Shown here: one piece after another, positions 23,305 to 29,813 of the stretch
Layout: every line of letters begins with the position of its first letter
Position numbering within the stretch: the stretch's first letter is position 1
Virus record (IMG/VR): IMGVR_UViG_3300036823_000176
Coordinates: 1-31,519 of that record
Strand: one strand, 5' to 3'
Length of the DNA stretch: 31,519 nt
Source of the DNA: a virus
Position numbers and translations under genes: made by a program
The notes under the pieces: model-generated
The model's input: only the letters and a program-made list of their open reading frames with translations
The model's database searches: none
What the model was told of the DNA's origin: nothing

Positions 23305-23945
23305 GCCACCTCACCCCTGACCACCGCGCCGACCTGTTCCCGCGCCTCCGCAAGCTTCGCCCGCGTCCATGTCAGCGAGCGGCCCATTTGCTTCGCTGTC
23401 ACCGCCAGCGACTCGCCGTCGAGGTGGCCGCGCAGAACCCGCTGCTCCAGATCCGGAAGCCCCGCGATCGCATCGGTAAGCATACGGTGTATCTCCTCGC
23501 GCTCGGCGATCTCATCGGCGAGCGGCGCCGGATCCGTATCGAGCGCCGGCGGCAGCCAGCCATCGTGGGCTTCAGCCATGCCCTGCAGGGATACGTTGCT
23601 TTCCTCTCGATACACCCGCCGCTTTTGTGAATCGATGATAGCCCCGCGAACGCGGAACCAGGCGTATGGTTCGAAAGCGCCCTTCGCCGGGTGATATGAG
23701 TTCGCCGCGTGCACCAGACCTACAGACCCAGCCTGGGTCAGGTCGCGAAAATCCAGGTAAGGGGCAAACATCCACTTCACGTTACGCGCAATTCGATCGA
23801 CCATCGGGAGCAGATCGATCACCTGGTTTTCACGCTGCCACCGCCGCCAGGCTCCCAACCGCCCCGCATTCGATAGCTCGTTTCGCCTAAGCTCTTGATT
23901 CCGTTCACGCGCCTGGCAGATGTATGAGTCCCACAACTTATTCAT
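23301..23945 (-). CDS. Phage-encoded sigma-70-family RNA polymerase sigma factor
   Basis: A 214-residue protein from the ATG at 23943-23945, which overlaps the end of the previous gene by 8 nt. Region 2 is at residues ~42-109 (LLPMVDRIARNV, YLDFRDLTQAGSVGLVHAA, FEPYAWFRVRGAIID), with the DLTQAGSVGL core helix that contacts core RNA polymerase and the Y-A-W-F-R-V-R-G-A segment for the -10. Region 4 is at ~158-205 (AIAGLPDLEQRVL, QMGRSLTWTRAKLAEA), with a helix-turn-helix for the -35. Region 3 is short (~110-157). The layout suits a FliA-like or group 3/4 sigma factor. It would redirect host RNA polymerase to phage promoters; it lies just upstream of the terminase. Confidence 0.8.
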   Translation of the reverse strand: MNKLWDSYICQARERNQELRRNELSNAGRLGAWRRWQRENQVIDLLPMVDRIARNVKWMFAPYLDFRDLTQAGSVGLVHAANSYHPAKGAFEPYAWFRVRGAIIDSQKRRVYREESNVSLQGMAEAHDGWLPPALDTDPAPLADEIAEREEIHRMLTDAIAGLPDLEQRVLRGHLDGESLAVTAKQMGRSLTWTRAKLAEAREQVGAVVRGEVA

Positions 23946-24294
23946 CAGCGGCAGGGACGCGCCTCCGGTGGATCTGAATGAACTCGTCCCAGAGCACCTG
24001 CCCGTTGTCAGGCGCCGTCTCTTCGATCTTGCGGACAGCCACGACGCCGGCACGATTGAGCAGCTCGCGGATCGCAGTCAGCGAATGCTGTGGCTCGACA
24101 TGCTTGTCCTTCCCCTTGGCCAGCGCGATCGAGACCAGCCGCGCCGCAGCGGGATCCGCCGCCATCAGAATTCTACGGAGAGCGGCGGCGATCACCTGAG
24201 GCGCGGATCCGCCGTGGACGCGGCAGACAGTTCCTCCGGCGATCGCATGCGCTTTGCAGGGTTTCTTCTTACTGGTCTTACCCTTACACAGCAA
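23938..24294 (-). CDS. HGG-motif, Cys-rich small protein; small-terminase candidate
   Basis: A 118-residue protein with a TTG start and a GGAGG ribosome site 7 nt before it. The N-terminus has Cys-rich elements (LLCKGKTSKKKPCKAH, AGGTVCRVHGG) of the type 'C-x..C-x..C-R-x-H-G-G' found in small phage proteins that are sometimes annotated near the terminase. The rest is helical (LTAIRELLNRAGVVAVRKIEE). It overlaps the sigma-factor start by 8 nt and opens that operon. It might be a small terminase subunit or a regulator; this is inference. Confidence 0.55.
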   Translation of the reverse strand: MLCKGKTSKKKPCKAHAIAGGTVCRVHGGSAPQVIAAALRRILMAADPAAARLVSIALAKGKDKHVEPQHSLTAIRELLNRAGVVAVRKIEETAPDNGQVLWDEFIQIHRRRVPAADE

Positions 24295-24373
24295 TGCAGG
24301 CCCTCCCGCGTTGATCTGACACCGCGCACCTACGGCCTTTCATGGGTCGAGGGGTTTGATGGGTCTGGACCAA

Positions 24374-24392
24374 GTGTCGGATTATTCGACAC
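24374..24392. promoter_or_regulatory. Inverted repeat with GTCGAAT, upstream of sigma operon
   Basis: An inverted repeat with 6-bp arms (GTGTCG / CGACAC) and a 7-nt loop. Its right side contains the ninth GTCGAAT motif (minus strand, 24384-24390). It lies ~90 nt upstream of the TTG start of the HGG gene, in the 143-nt gap that heads the sigma-factor operon. A TTGCCC sits 16 nt upstream of the TCGAAT, as a possible -35. Role inferred as promoter/operator. Confidence 0.4.
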
Positions 24393-24437
24393 GTTCGGCA
24401 ACTTCGGGCAACCCGGGGGGAGGGTGGCTATAGTACT

Positions 24438-24644
24438 TTAGGCAGGGTAGCCGTCGGGCTTTACCAGCTCGGGACCGACTTCGACCACCTGATCGTTCCA
24501 GCTTTCTTCGATGCCGGCCCGCAGCCAGTCTGTGCCGGTCCACTGCGCTGGTTCCCATCCCCACGTGAACCGCACCCAGTAGAATCCCGGTCTACGGGGC
24601 GAGATCATCGTAATCGTGAGCCGCTGGACGACAGGCAAACTCAT
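24438..24644 (-). CDS. Small Trp-rich hypothetical protein
   Basis: A 68-residue protein from the ATG at 24642-24644 (MSLPVVQRLTITMISPRRPG), overlapping the HTH gene's stop as ATGA. It contains six Trp in 68 residues (WVRF, WGWEP, WTGTDW, SWND), a strand-rich pattern. It is the last gene before the 143-nt control gap. Function unknown. Confidence 0.6.
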   Translation of the reverse strand: MSLPVVQRLTITMISPRRPGFYWVRFTWGWEPAQWTGTDWLRAGIEESWNDQVVEVGPELVKPDGYPA

Positions 24645-25195
24645 TTCGCGAGCGCCGCCCGGTGAAATCTCCACCGTTGCTGTTTTGCCGTCCCCACGTT
24701 AATGGCACGGATCGAGGCCGCCCGCGCCTGGGCAAGCAAATACGACGCCGGCAGGCCGGAGTAATCCGCCGCTTCCGGCAACGTGAGCCATGGCTTCCTC
24801 GGTTCCGGCTGCCGCAGCGCAAACGGGAACGCCCTGGCAAGGTGCGCCGCGAGGGCCGCGATTGGATCAACGGCGCCGGACCGTAACGCCACGGCCATAC
24901 TGTCAGGATGAGCAGTATCATTTGATCCCGCCGGATGAGCGGCACCGCCGGATCCAGCCGGCACGACAGCGCGGTATGTGGGGCTCTCCAGATCCCGTTT
25001 GAGGGCTTCCACATCGGCGCGTTGGAAAATACCCGTCTTGCCGTTCGGGCCGTTGAAGTAGCCGACCCGCAGGCGCCCCGTCGCGGTGTAGCTGTCGATC
25101 GTGCGCTTCGACTTCCCGACGTACGCGCAGACCTCGGCCTTCGACATCGTCTCCGACAGTGCTGACAGTGCTTCTTTGGCCCCGCTGGATGGCAT
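24641..25195 (-). CDS. DNA-binding protein with two helix-turn-helix segments
   Basis: A 184-residue protein from the ATG at 25193-25195. Residues ~17-66 (MSKAEVCAYVGKSKRTIDSY, FNGPNGKTGIFQRADVEALK) are a MerR/excisionase-like helix-turn-helix and wing. Residues ~139-183 (WLTLPEAADYSGLPASYLL, INVGTAKQQRWRFHRAALAK) form a second such domain, with an Ala- and Gly-rich linker between. A tandem HTH protein could bind a direct or inverted pair of sites. A promoter and near-palindromic operator lie immediately upstream, so it may autoregulate. Other starts exist further upstream, but the -10 spacing favours this one. Confidence 0.7.
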   Translation of the reverse strand: MPSSGAKEALSALSETMSKAEVCAYVGKSKRTIDSYTATGRLRVGYFNGPNGKTGIFQRADVEALKRDLESPTYRAVVPAGSGGAAHPAGSNDTAHPDSMAVALRSGAVDPIAALAAHLARAFPFALRQPEPRKPWLTLPEAADYSGLPASYLLAQARAASIRAINVGTAKQQRWRFHRAALAK

Positions 25196-25203
25196 GCAGG
25201 GCA

Positions 25204-25233
25204 ATCGTAGCCTACCCATGCAACCGGATGCAA
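25204..25233 (-). promoter_or_regulatory. Sigma-70-type promoter for the HTH gene
   Basis: On the minus strand: TTGCAT (25233-25228), an 18-nt spacer and TACGAT (25209-25204). The -10 ends 8 nt before the ATG at 25195, which would put the transcription start at or near the start codon (leaderless or nearly so). Confidence 0.55.
25219..25232. promoter_or_regulatory. Near-palindromic operator candidate
   Basis: TGCAACCGGATGCA, symmetric in 12 of 14 positions (TGCA-A-CCGG-A-TGCA), overlapping the -35 and spacer of the HTH-gene promoter. A related half-site (GGTTGCA) lies about 60 nt away at ~25292-25298. Position between -35 and -10 suits a repressor. Confidence 0.5.
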
Positions 25234-25305
25234 GCGAAAACACACCCCCGCAATACATGCCCTTGCGCGGGTCTCGGATCTGTGTTTATGCGGTTGCATT
25301 CATCA

Positions 25306-25336
25306 GCGCGGGGACCCTGGAGGTAAGCCCCCGCGC
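25306..25336. repeat. GC-rich hairpin between early genes and HTH promoter
   Basis: A perfect 8-bp stem (GCGCGGGG / CCCCGCGC) with a 15-nt loop in the 189-nt gap. No T run follows on the minus strand, so it is not a standard terminator; it could be a pause or attenuation site. Confidence 0.45.
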
Positions 25337-25384
25337 CGCTTTTCCCGTGACGGCCACCTCCCCCGAGATCTGCCGCCGGGAAAC

Positions 25385-26071
25385 TCATTCGTCGCGCGTA
25401 CGCTCCCGGGTGATAACGTCCGCGAGCGCGGCCCAAACGGGCTCATCGCCGCCCTCAATCAGGAGAGCGTAGAGCCGATCGCCTTCAAATCCACTGACCG
25501 GAATGTTTTCGCAGCGCGAATCCGGAAAGACGCCACAGCGCCCGGCGTCGACGACGAACTCGCCCATGCCGCCCCGGTGATGGACTGCAACGTCGCACAT
25601 CGGGGTCACCCTCGCTCCGAACCGATGCTCGAGGCTCTTATGCCAGGCCTGAACGCCCGGAAGCATCCACGGTGTCATGAGCACCAGCTCTGCCGCCCAG
25701 TCGCCAGAGACGAGCTGCATTCGAATCTCAACCCCGTGCACTCCGCCATTTCTCCTCGGGTCTTCAGAACGCTTGTCCCACGCAGGAAGAAACTTTATGC
25801 GCCTCTCAGCGTCCACGGCGCCCTCATCATCGTGGAACACGTGGCAGCTTCCGCAGTACCGGTTTGCCACGTCGTGGGGGTTGCGGCTGCTCAGCCGGCA
25901 CTTCGTGCACGTGATCGAGTCGCCGCCCGGCGAGATCCAGTACCGGACGCCTTCCTCCGCCATGACGGCCGAGCCCAGTTCGGCCATGTCTTTCGCCGGG
26001 TCGGGGAAGTACACGGCAGACGCCCTCTCGAACGCGATCGCGCGCTTCGCCAATTCGATCGACGCCTTCAT
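25385..26071 (-). CDS. Zinc-ribbon protein, phage type
   Basis: A 228-residue protein from the ATG at 26069-26071, which overlaps the previous stop as ATGA. Residues ~52-82 carry a zinc ribbon with CTKC, then NPHDVANRYCGSCHVFHDD. A ribbon of this shape (C-x2-C...YCG-x-CH-x-FH) is a recurring small-protein domain in phages. The N-terminal ~50 residues are helical; the C-terminal ~120 residues are mixed with a few more Cys. It may be a nucleic-acid-binding or modification protein. Confidence 0.7.
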   Translation of the reverse strand: MKASIELAKRAIAFERASAVYFPDPAKDMAELGSAVMAEEGVRYWISPGGDSITCTKCRLSSRNPHDVANRYCGSCHVFHDDEGAVDAERRIKFLPAWDKRSEDPRRNGGVHGVEIRMQLVSGDWAAELVLMTPWMLPGVQAWHKSLEHRFGARVTPMCDVAVHHRGGMGEFVVDAGRCGVFPDSRCENIPVSGFEGDRLYALLIEGGDEPVWAALADVITRERTRDE

Positions 26072-26322
26072 CGCCGCCACCCCGGATGGCTCACAATACC
26101 CGCGAACATCTCGGCGGCGTTCTCCTTCGTGAAAACGATAAGCTCCTGTTCGAGGGCATCCAACTGGAAGAACAGTTCCTGGAGGCCCTTCGCTGAATTG
26201 TTCAGACCGGCGTCGAGCAAGACCGGCACGACGGGACGCGCGGCGCCGGCAATCTCCTCGATCACAGAGCGCCTACGCTTAACAAACTTCGCGAGCTGTT
26301 TTACGGTTTCATCAGGCGTCAC
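26068..26322 (-). CDS. Small helical hypothetical protein
   Basis: An 84-residue protein. I start it at the GTG 26320-26322, which overlaps the previous stop as GTGA; a longer upstream frame exists but is not needed. It is charged and helical (TVKQLAKFVKRRRSVIEEIAG, LQELFFQLDALEQELIVF). Function unknown. Confidence 0.6.
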   Translation of the reverse strand: MTPDETVKQLAKFVKRRRSVIEEIAGAARPVVPVLLDAGLNNSAKGLQELFFQLDALEQELIVFTKENAAEMFAGIVSHPGWRR

Positions 26323-26585
26323 ACGAAACTCCTTTTCCGCTTCGGGCGATTGAACCGGTCCGGATCGGCGTCCGCCTGCCTTGCCAGATACTCCGGAACA
26401 TACGGAAGGATCTGGCCGTCGTCGCCCCAGTGGTCCGCACAGTAAACACACTCGCCCGGTTCGCGCAGGTGCCGATAGCAGACCGGCTTGTCGCAGCGCT
26501 TAATTACGTTTCCAAGCCAATCCTTTTTCACCGGCCATGAACAAACACGGTCGGCAGGCTCGTCGCAGAACGCGCAGGCGATCAT
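26319..26585 (-). CDS. Small Cys-rich zinc protein
   Basis: An 88-residue protein from the ATG at 26583-26585, overlapping the HNH gene's stop as ATGA. It has CAFC, C, a CDKPVCYRH and CVYCADHW, a spacing that fits one or two treble-clef-like zinc sites (similar to HNH or RING-type ribbons). It could be a DNA-binding accessory protein next to the HNH-like gene. Confidence 0.65.
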   Translation of the reverse strand: MIACAFCDEPADRVCSWPVKKDWLGNVIKRCDKPVCYRHLREPGECVYCADHWGDDGQILPYVPEYLARQADADPDRFNRPKRKRSFV

Positions 26586-26935
26586 CCGAACAGACCCTCC
26601 TGCTTTTCCAAAACCCGCGCGGCCTTCGGCAGCATCCAAGCCGCGAACGGCGCATTCTCAACCTCCGGCCAGAGCCAGAGCTGCCCGTACCGTTTCGCGC
26701 GGTTCCGGCGCCCTACAGCGAGCCGGTGGCCGGAGTCATGGCGGTTATGGTCCCCGGGGCACATCAGCGCGACTGAGGAGGTCCTGGGATCGTGGCTCGT
26801 ATGGCACAGGTTCAGATATTTGGTAACCGTTCGGCCACACTTCGAGCAGCGGTTTCCGCGCACGCGAATCAGATCCGCGCGGTATGCCCGCCAGGCGGGG
26901 CCGTAGTACTTGCGCAGCTCCCGGCGGATCGGCAT
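26582..26935 (-). CDS. HNH-like endonuclease
   Basis: A 117-residue protein from the ATG at 26933-26935, chosen by TGATG overlap with the previous stop. It has CSKC (C30, C33), a LCHTSHDP stretch (H45, H48) and CPGDHNRH (C59, H63, H66). This resembles the betabeta-alpha-metal HNH pattern, although the usual second Cys of the C-x2-C next to the final H is replaced by Asp. HNH proteins of this size act with terminases or as nicking endonucleases; here it is 3.6 kb from the terminase. Confidence 0.65.
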   Translation of the reverse strand: MPIRRELRKYYGPAWRAYRADLIRVRGNRCSKCGRTVTKYLNLCHTSHDPRTSSVALMCPGDHNRHDSGHRLAVGRRNRAKRYGQLWLWPEVENAPFAAWMLPKAARVLEKQEGLFG

Positions 26936-27147
26936 CAGTTCGGTTGCTTCTCTTCGGTCACTGTCCGCTCGCCGAACGTGATCCGGATGACGACGCGGTG
27001 GCCCAGTTGCTTCGCCAGTGGTGGGATGTAGAGCTCGGTTTCCGGCGCATCGACGGTCTTGCTCCACACGACCGCGCCCGTCTTCGGATGCAACGCTTCA
27101 AACGTGATCGGGAAGTCCTCGGGCCGGAAATTGTATCTGGGTTTCAT
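26935..27147 (-). CDS. Small beta-rich hypothetical protein
   Basis: A 70-residue protein, MKPRYNFRPEDFPITFEALH at the start. It has a strand pattern through most of its length (AVVWSKTVDAPETELYIPP, RVVIRITFGERTVTEE). Three nt separate it from the upstream stop. Function unknown. Confidence 0.6.
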   Translation of the reverse strand: MKPRYNFRPEDFPITFEALHPKTGAVVWSKTVDAPETELYIPPLAKQLGHRVVIRITFGERTVTEEKQPN

Positions 27148-27150
27148 GTG

Positions 27151-27420
27151 TCACAACCAGGTGAACGTGAGCTCCGCCCAGTTGAGCTGGCCCGGGTCGT
27201 TCAGCGATGCCCAGTACTCCGTCGCCTCTTTGCGGCACGTTTCGAATCGCGTCGGCGGCTTCTCGGGGTGCGGGCCCGGCGTCTCGCCGATCGTGGCTTC
27301 GACGTCGGCGACATAATCCTCGGATGTGTAGAACCATTGTTTGTGGCGCTCGCGCATGCTCTCGACCTCGCCGGGGAACAGCCCGACCCGAACGGTCCAT
27401 GCTGCTTTCAACGCGCTCAT
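27151..27420 (-). CDS. Small hypothetical protein
   Basis: An 89-residue protein (starts MSALKAAWTVRVGLFPGE). The middle is acidic with a Trp (HKQWFYTSEDYVADVEAT), and the C-terminus has two more Trp. It is coupled to the upstream gene by ATGA. Family not recognised. Confidence 0.6.
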   Translation of the reverse strand: MSALKAAWTVRVGLFPGEVESMRERHKQWFYTSEDYVADVEATIGETPGPHPEKPPTRFETCRKEATEYWASLNDPGQLNWAELTFTWL

Positions 27421-27824
27421 CCTTGCGCCGCCCTTCCGAGGCGCTGCTCGATGTAGATCCGCCGGCCTTCCTCGTCGCGGAGCGACCCATCCGGTTCGAT
27501 CACGAACGCGGCTATCAGTTGTGTCCCGGCCGGCAGTTCAGGAAGGCCCCGGATAGCTCCACCGCCGGGGTACTCGAGTATCGGCGTCGACTCGGCAGCG
27601 GTCTGCAGGAGAAACTTCGCGAACCTCCCTCCAGCCGCGATGAATGCCTCGGTGTCCCGCTGCGTCAGCAGCGCACACACGCCGCCGCTCGCCGTCATGG
27701 CTTCATCGAGACTGCCAAAGATCCCATCGAACTGCGCGACGCGTTTCGTCTGATTGCCGCGCGCCTTCGGGCAGTTCAGCATTACGCGATCGCCGGGCGT
27801 CAGGTCGGTAACGAGGACCGGCAT
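27417..27824 (-). CDS. Hypothetical protein
   Basis: A 135-residue protein from the ATG at 27822-27824, overlapping the previous stop as TAATG. It starts with a strand-rich segment (PVLVTDLTPGDRVMLNC), has a helical middle and a beta-rich C-terminus (AAFVIEPDGSLRDEEGRRIYI). Two Cys. Not recognised. Confidence 0.6.
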   Translation of the reverse strand: MPVLVTDLTPGDRVMLNCPKARGNQTKRVAQFDGIFGSLDEAMTASGGVCALLTQRDTEAFIAAGGRFAKFLLQTAAESTPILEYPGGGAIRGLPELPAGTQLIAAFVIEPDGSLRDEEGRRIYIEQRLGRAAQG

Positions 27825-28204
27825 TACGTGCCCACTTTCCGCGGTTCTCGCACAATCCTGATGCCGAGACGTTCCCCATCCGAACGTTCGATGACGTGGT
27901 CCCAAAGCTCCAGCTCGTAGTAGAACGGGGTGCGAATTTCACTGACAGCTGTCAGATCCTCGGGCCGCCCCAACGGCGCAGCGTCCAGAAACTCCTCTCG
28001 CGTTGCTCGACGCTTGACCACCAGATGGCGCTCTCCGTCGCGGGCTACTGTGAAGCCATCGGCGACCGCCTCATTGGTTCCTACGACCACCCGGCCACCG
28101 CGCTCCAGCACCTCAGCCATTTTGCGGATTCCACGCTTCCTCATCTCTTCGTCCACGGGATTGTCGCCCTTAAGAAATACGGGTCTTTGATGCTGGTCCG
28201 TCAT
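27824..28204 (-). CDS. Hypothetical protein
   Basis: A 126-residue charged protein. The N-terminus is acidic and helical (PVDEEMRKRGIRKMAEVLER), then a beta segment (GRVVVGTNEAVADGFTVAR). It ends in a basic, strand-like tail. It overlaps both neighbours. The family is not recognised. Confidence 0.6.
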   Translation of the reverse strand: MTDQHQRPVFLKGDNPVDEEMRKRGIRKMAEVLERGGRVVVGTNEAVADGFTVARDGERHLVVKRRATREEFLDAAPLGRPEDLTAVSEIRTPFYYELELWDHVIERSDGERLGIRIVREPRKVGT

Positions 28205-28521
28205 GGCTTACTCCTCAGCGTCCGTAAAAAAGACAATGAAACAGCTGCGTCTTCGAGCCGCTTCATTTCCTGACGATCCGGGCCTTGAGCGCTGCGCGCG
28301 ATCTGCGTCGCGAAGAACTCCGGATTTCGTGGGCATTGCGGCCACGACGGTGCGCGGGCTTCCCCGACCTCCATCCAGCAGGGCGAGTGCGCGGATGTGA
28401 TCAGCGCACAGCGATTATTTCGCGCCGCGGGGAACCAGGCGAGTGCGGCGTGGATTGGCTCGCTTTCGGGGACCGGGGCCTGATCGAAATACAGCGCCTT
28501 ACCGTAGAACGGGCAGCTCAT
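28201..28521 (-). CDS. Small Cys-containing phage protein
   Basis: A 106-residue protein from the ATG at 28519-28521 (TAATG overlap). It has 'MSCPFYGKAL' at the start, 'NNRCALITSAHSPC' in the middle and 'PQCPRNPEF' later; the same C-P-x-Y-G ... C-A-L ... H-x-P-C ... C-P pattern recurs in small phage proteins. It has four or five Cys and might bind a metal. Function unknown. Confidence 0.6.
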   Translation of the reverse strand: MSCPFYGKALYFDQAPVPESEPIHAALAWFPAARNNRCALITSAHSPCWMEVGEARAPSWPQCPRNPEFFATQIARSAQGPDRQEMKRLEDAAVSLSFLRTLRSKP

Positions 28522-28718
28522 TACACGTCTGCCCTCCACCGACGGCCCTTGGATCTTCGTCGAACAGGTGCGGGTTCGGACACGGTAACAGGGATAGTGA
28601 CGATCCGGATCCGCTTCAATTTGGCGCGCAAGTCCGGCGGGATTGCTGCCAACACGCAGGCCGCGAATTCCTCGTCTGAAACGCTGCCATCACTCACAAC
28701 CGCGAATCGGTAAATCAT
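28521..28718 (-). CDS. Small hypothetical protein
   Basis: A 65-residue protein (starts MIYRFAVVSDGSVSD) with a helix (EEFAACVLAAIPPDLRAKL), a strand (IRIVTIPVTVSE) and a basic tail. It is coupled to both neighbours by 4-nt and TAATG overlaps. Function unknown. Confidence 0.6.
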   Translation of the reverse strand: MIYRFAVVSDGSVSDEEFAACVLAAIPPDLRAKLKRIRIVTIPVTVSEPAPVRRRSKGRRWRADV

Positions 28719-28924
28719 CGGAATTCCTCCGGAATCTCGTACGGCTGGAACTGCGGATTGCCGGCGTTCAACCGGTTAGTCAGCCCGATCCGCGACCAGA
28801 AAGAACGCGGGGTTGCGCTGACTGCGCCCGCCGAATATCCCAGACAAAGAAGCAACTCCTGGTAATCAGCGTTGCTCATCCGGATCGTGACGGTCTCGCC
28901 CTCGCGGCTGTAACCGAGTTCCAT
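28715..28924 (-). CDS. Small hypothetical protein
   Basis: A 69-residue protein (starts MELGYSREGETVTIRMS). A short strand start and a helix (ADYQELLLCLGYSAGA) are followed by a mixed tail. The overlap with the previous gene is TGATG. Not recognised. Confidence 0.55.
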   Translation of the reverse strand: MELGYSREGETVTIRMSNADYQELLLCLGYSAGAVSATPRSFWSRIGLTNRLNAGNPQFQPYEIPEEFR

Positions 28925-29169
28925 CAGATTGCCTCCCCGCGAGTCAGCGAGATTTTGCGGACAGGCACTTCGGCGCGCAGCAGCAGCCGGAACGCCTCGG
29001 TAATGGCCATCGTGCCTCGCAGTTCCGATACCGGATAGTTCTCCCAGCGCTCGCCGATCTTCACGCGCACGTAGATCGAGGCCGCGTGTTCGACGATGTA
29101 ATCCGCGCGCGCCTGCAGCGCCTTGCGCGTCAATTCATCCAGCAGGAAATAGATCGAGTCTTCGCTCAT
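28924..29169 (-). CDS. Small hypothetical protein
   Basis: An 81-residue helical protein (MSEDSIYFLLDELTRKALQA). It has a middle 'IYVRVKIGERWENYPV' strand and ends with a basic stretch. It overlaps the J-domain gene by ATGA at its start, so it would be translated after it. Not recognised. Confidence 0.6.
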   Translation of the reverse strand: MSEDSIYFLLDELTRKALQARADYIVEHAASIYVRVKIGERWENYPVSELRGTMAITEAFRLLLRAEVPVRKISLTRGEAI

Positions 29170-29813
29170 GATGCCCCCGCATTCGAACTAAGCCCGTGGT
29201 GCGCGTCGAGCAGCTTTTTCGCGTCAGCCAGTAGATTCCATTCGTGTGGGTTACCGCCGGCGTCTGGATGCAGCGCAGCGGCTGCCGCCCGATATGCCCG
29301 CCGATAAGCGGCCTCATCACGGATCAGCGCTTCGGGAATGGCGCCGCACTTGATGCCGAGGAACTGCGCCGCCTCTTCCACCGTCCACGGCCGCGCCGCC
29401 TCGATCTGCTTGAACCCGGCGTACTGCTCGCCCAGCTTCGTGACACCGAAGCGATCGACCGCGCGCAGCGCTTCGAGCGAGAGCGCGATCGCCCGAATGT
29501 TTTCCGTGTGGGTTACGAACGTGTCGCATGGGAACGAAAGCGGAGTGCCACTACTCTCCATCGCTTCCCGGAAGCTCAGGATCACCGCCGGGTGTGCAGG
29601 TGCTGCCTTTCCATACGGCCAGCCGTCCTGGCGGATCTGACTAGCCGCGAAGCCCGCCTGGATCACGATCTGTGTCGCGGCCAGGTTATAGAGTTCCTTC
29701 TCGAGCAGCTTCAGGGTTTTGTCCCACGAGGCTTTGAACTGCGAGCGGCGCCGCTTGTCGTGTGATCGAGGGGAAGGGAAGTCTTTCAGCTCGAGCGTGA
29801 CGAATTTGATCAT
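29166..29813 (-). CDS. J-domain-containing phage protein
   Basis: A 215-residue protein. The C-terminus (residues ~167-205, AYRRAYRAAAAALHPDAGG followed by an NLLADAKKLL helix) has a J-domain-like helical pair with an HPD motif (H182-P183-D184). The N-terminal ~130 residues are a mixed beta domain (FSASW-like start, 'AHPAVILSFREAM', 'NIRAIALSLEALRAVDR', 'RFGVTKLGEQYAGFK') that I recognise from other phage J-domain proteins. It could recruit a host Hsp70 for virion or replication-protein folding. A CXXCXGXG zinc-finger protein, another DnaJ hallmark, is encoded three genes upstream. Confidence 0.75.
   Translation of the reverse strand: MIKFVTLELKDFPSPRSHDKRRRSQFKASWDKTLKLLEKELYNLAATQIVIQAGFAASQIRQDGWPYGKAAPAHPAVILSFREAMESSGTPLSFPCDTFVTHTENIRAIALSLEALRAVDRFGVTKLGEQYAGFKQIEAARPWTVEEAAQFLGIKCGAIPEALIRDEAAYRRAYRAAAAALHPDAGGNPHEWNLLADAKKLLDAHHGLSSNAGAS

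Noticed and set aside
24284-24343. 19-codon minus-strand frame overlapping the HGG start
   Set aside because: No ribosome site and no sign of coding; the overlap of 11 nt with the TTG start is not convincing.
24427-24437. ACTATAG-like sequence resembling a T7-type promoter (minus strand)
   Set aside because: Single copy, no phage RNA polymerase visible in the window, and no repeat elsewhere.
25212-25436. Minus-strand frame over the HTH promoter region
   Set aside because: Covers the promoter, operator and hairpin, and overlaps the 228-residue gene; no ribosome site or plausible product.
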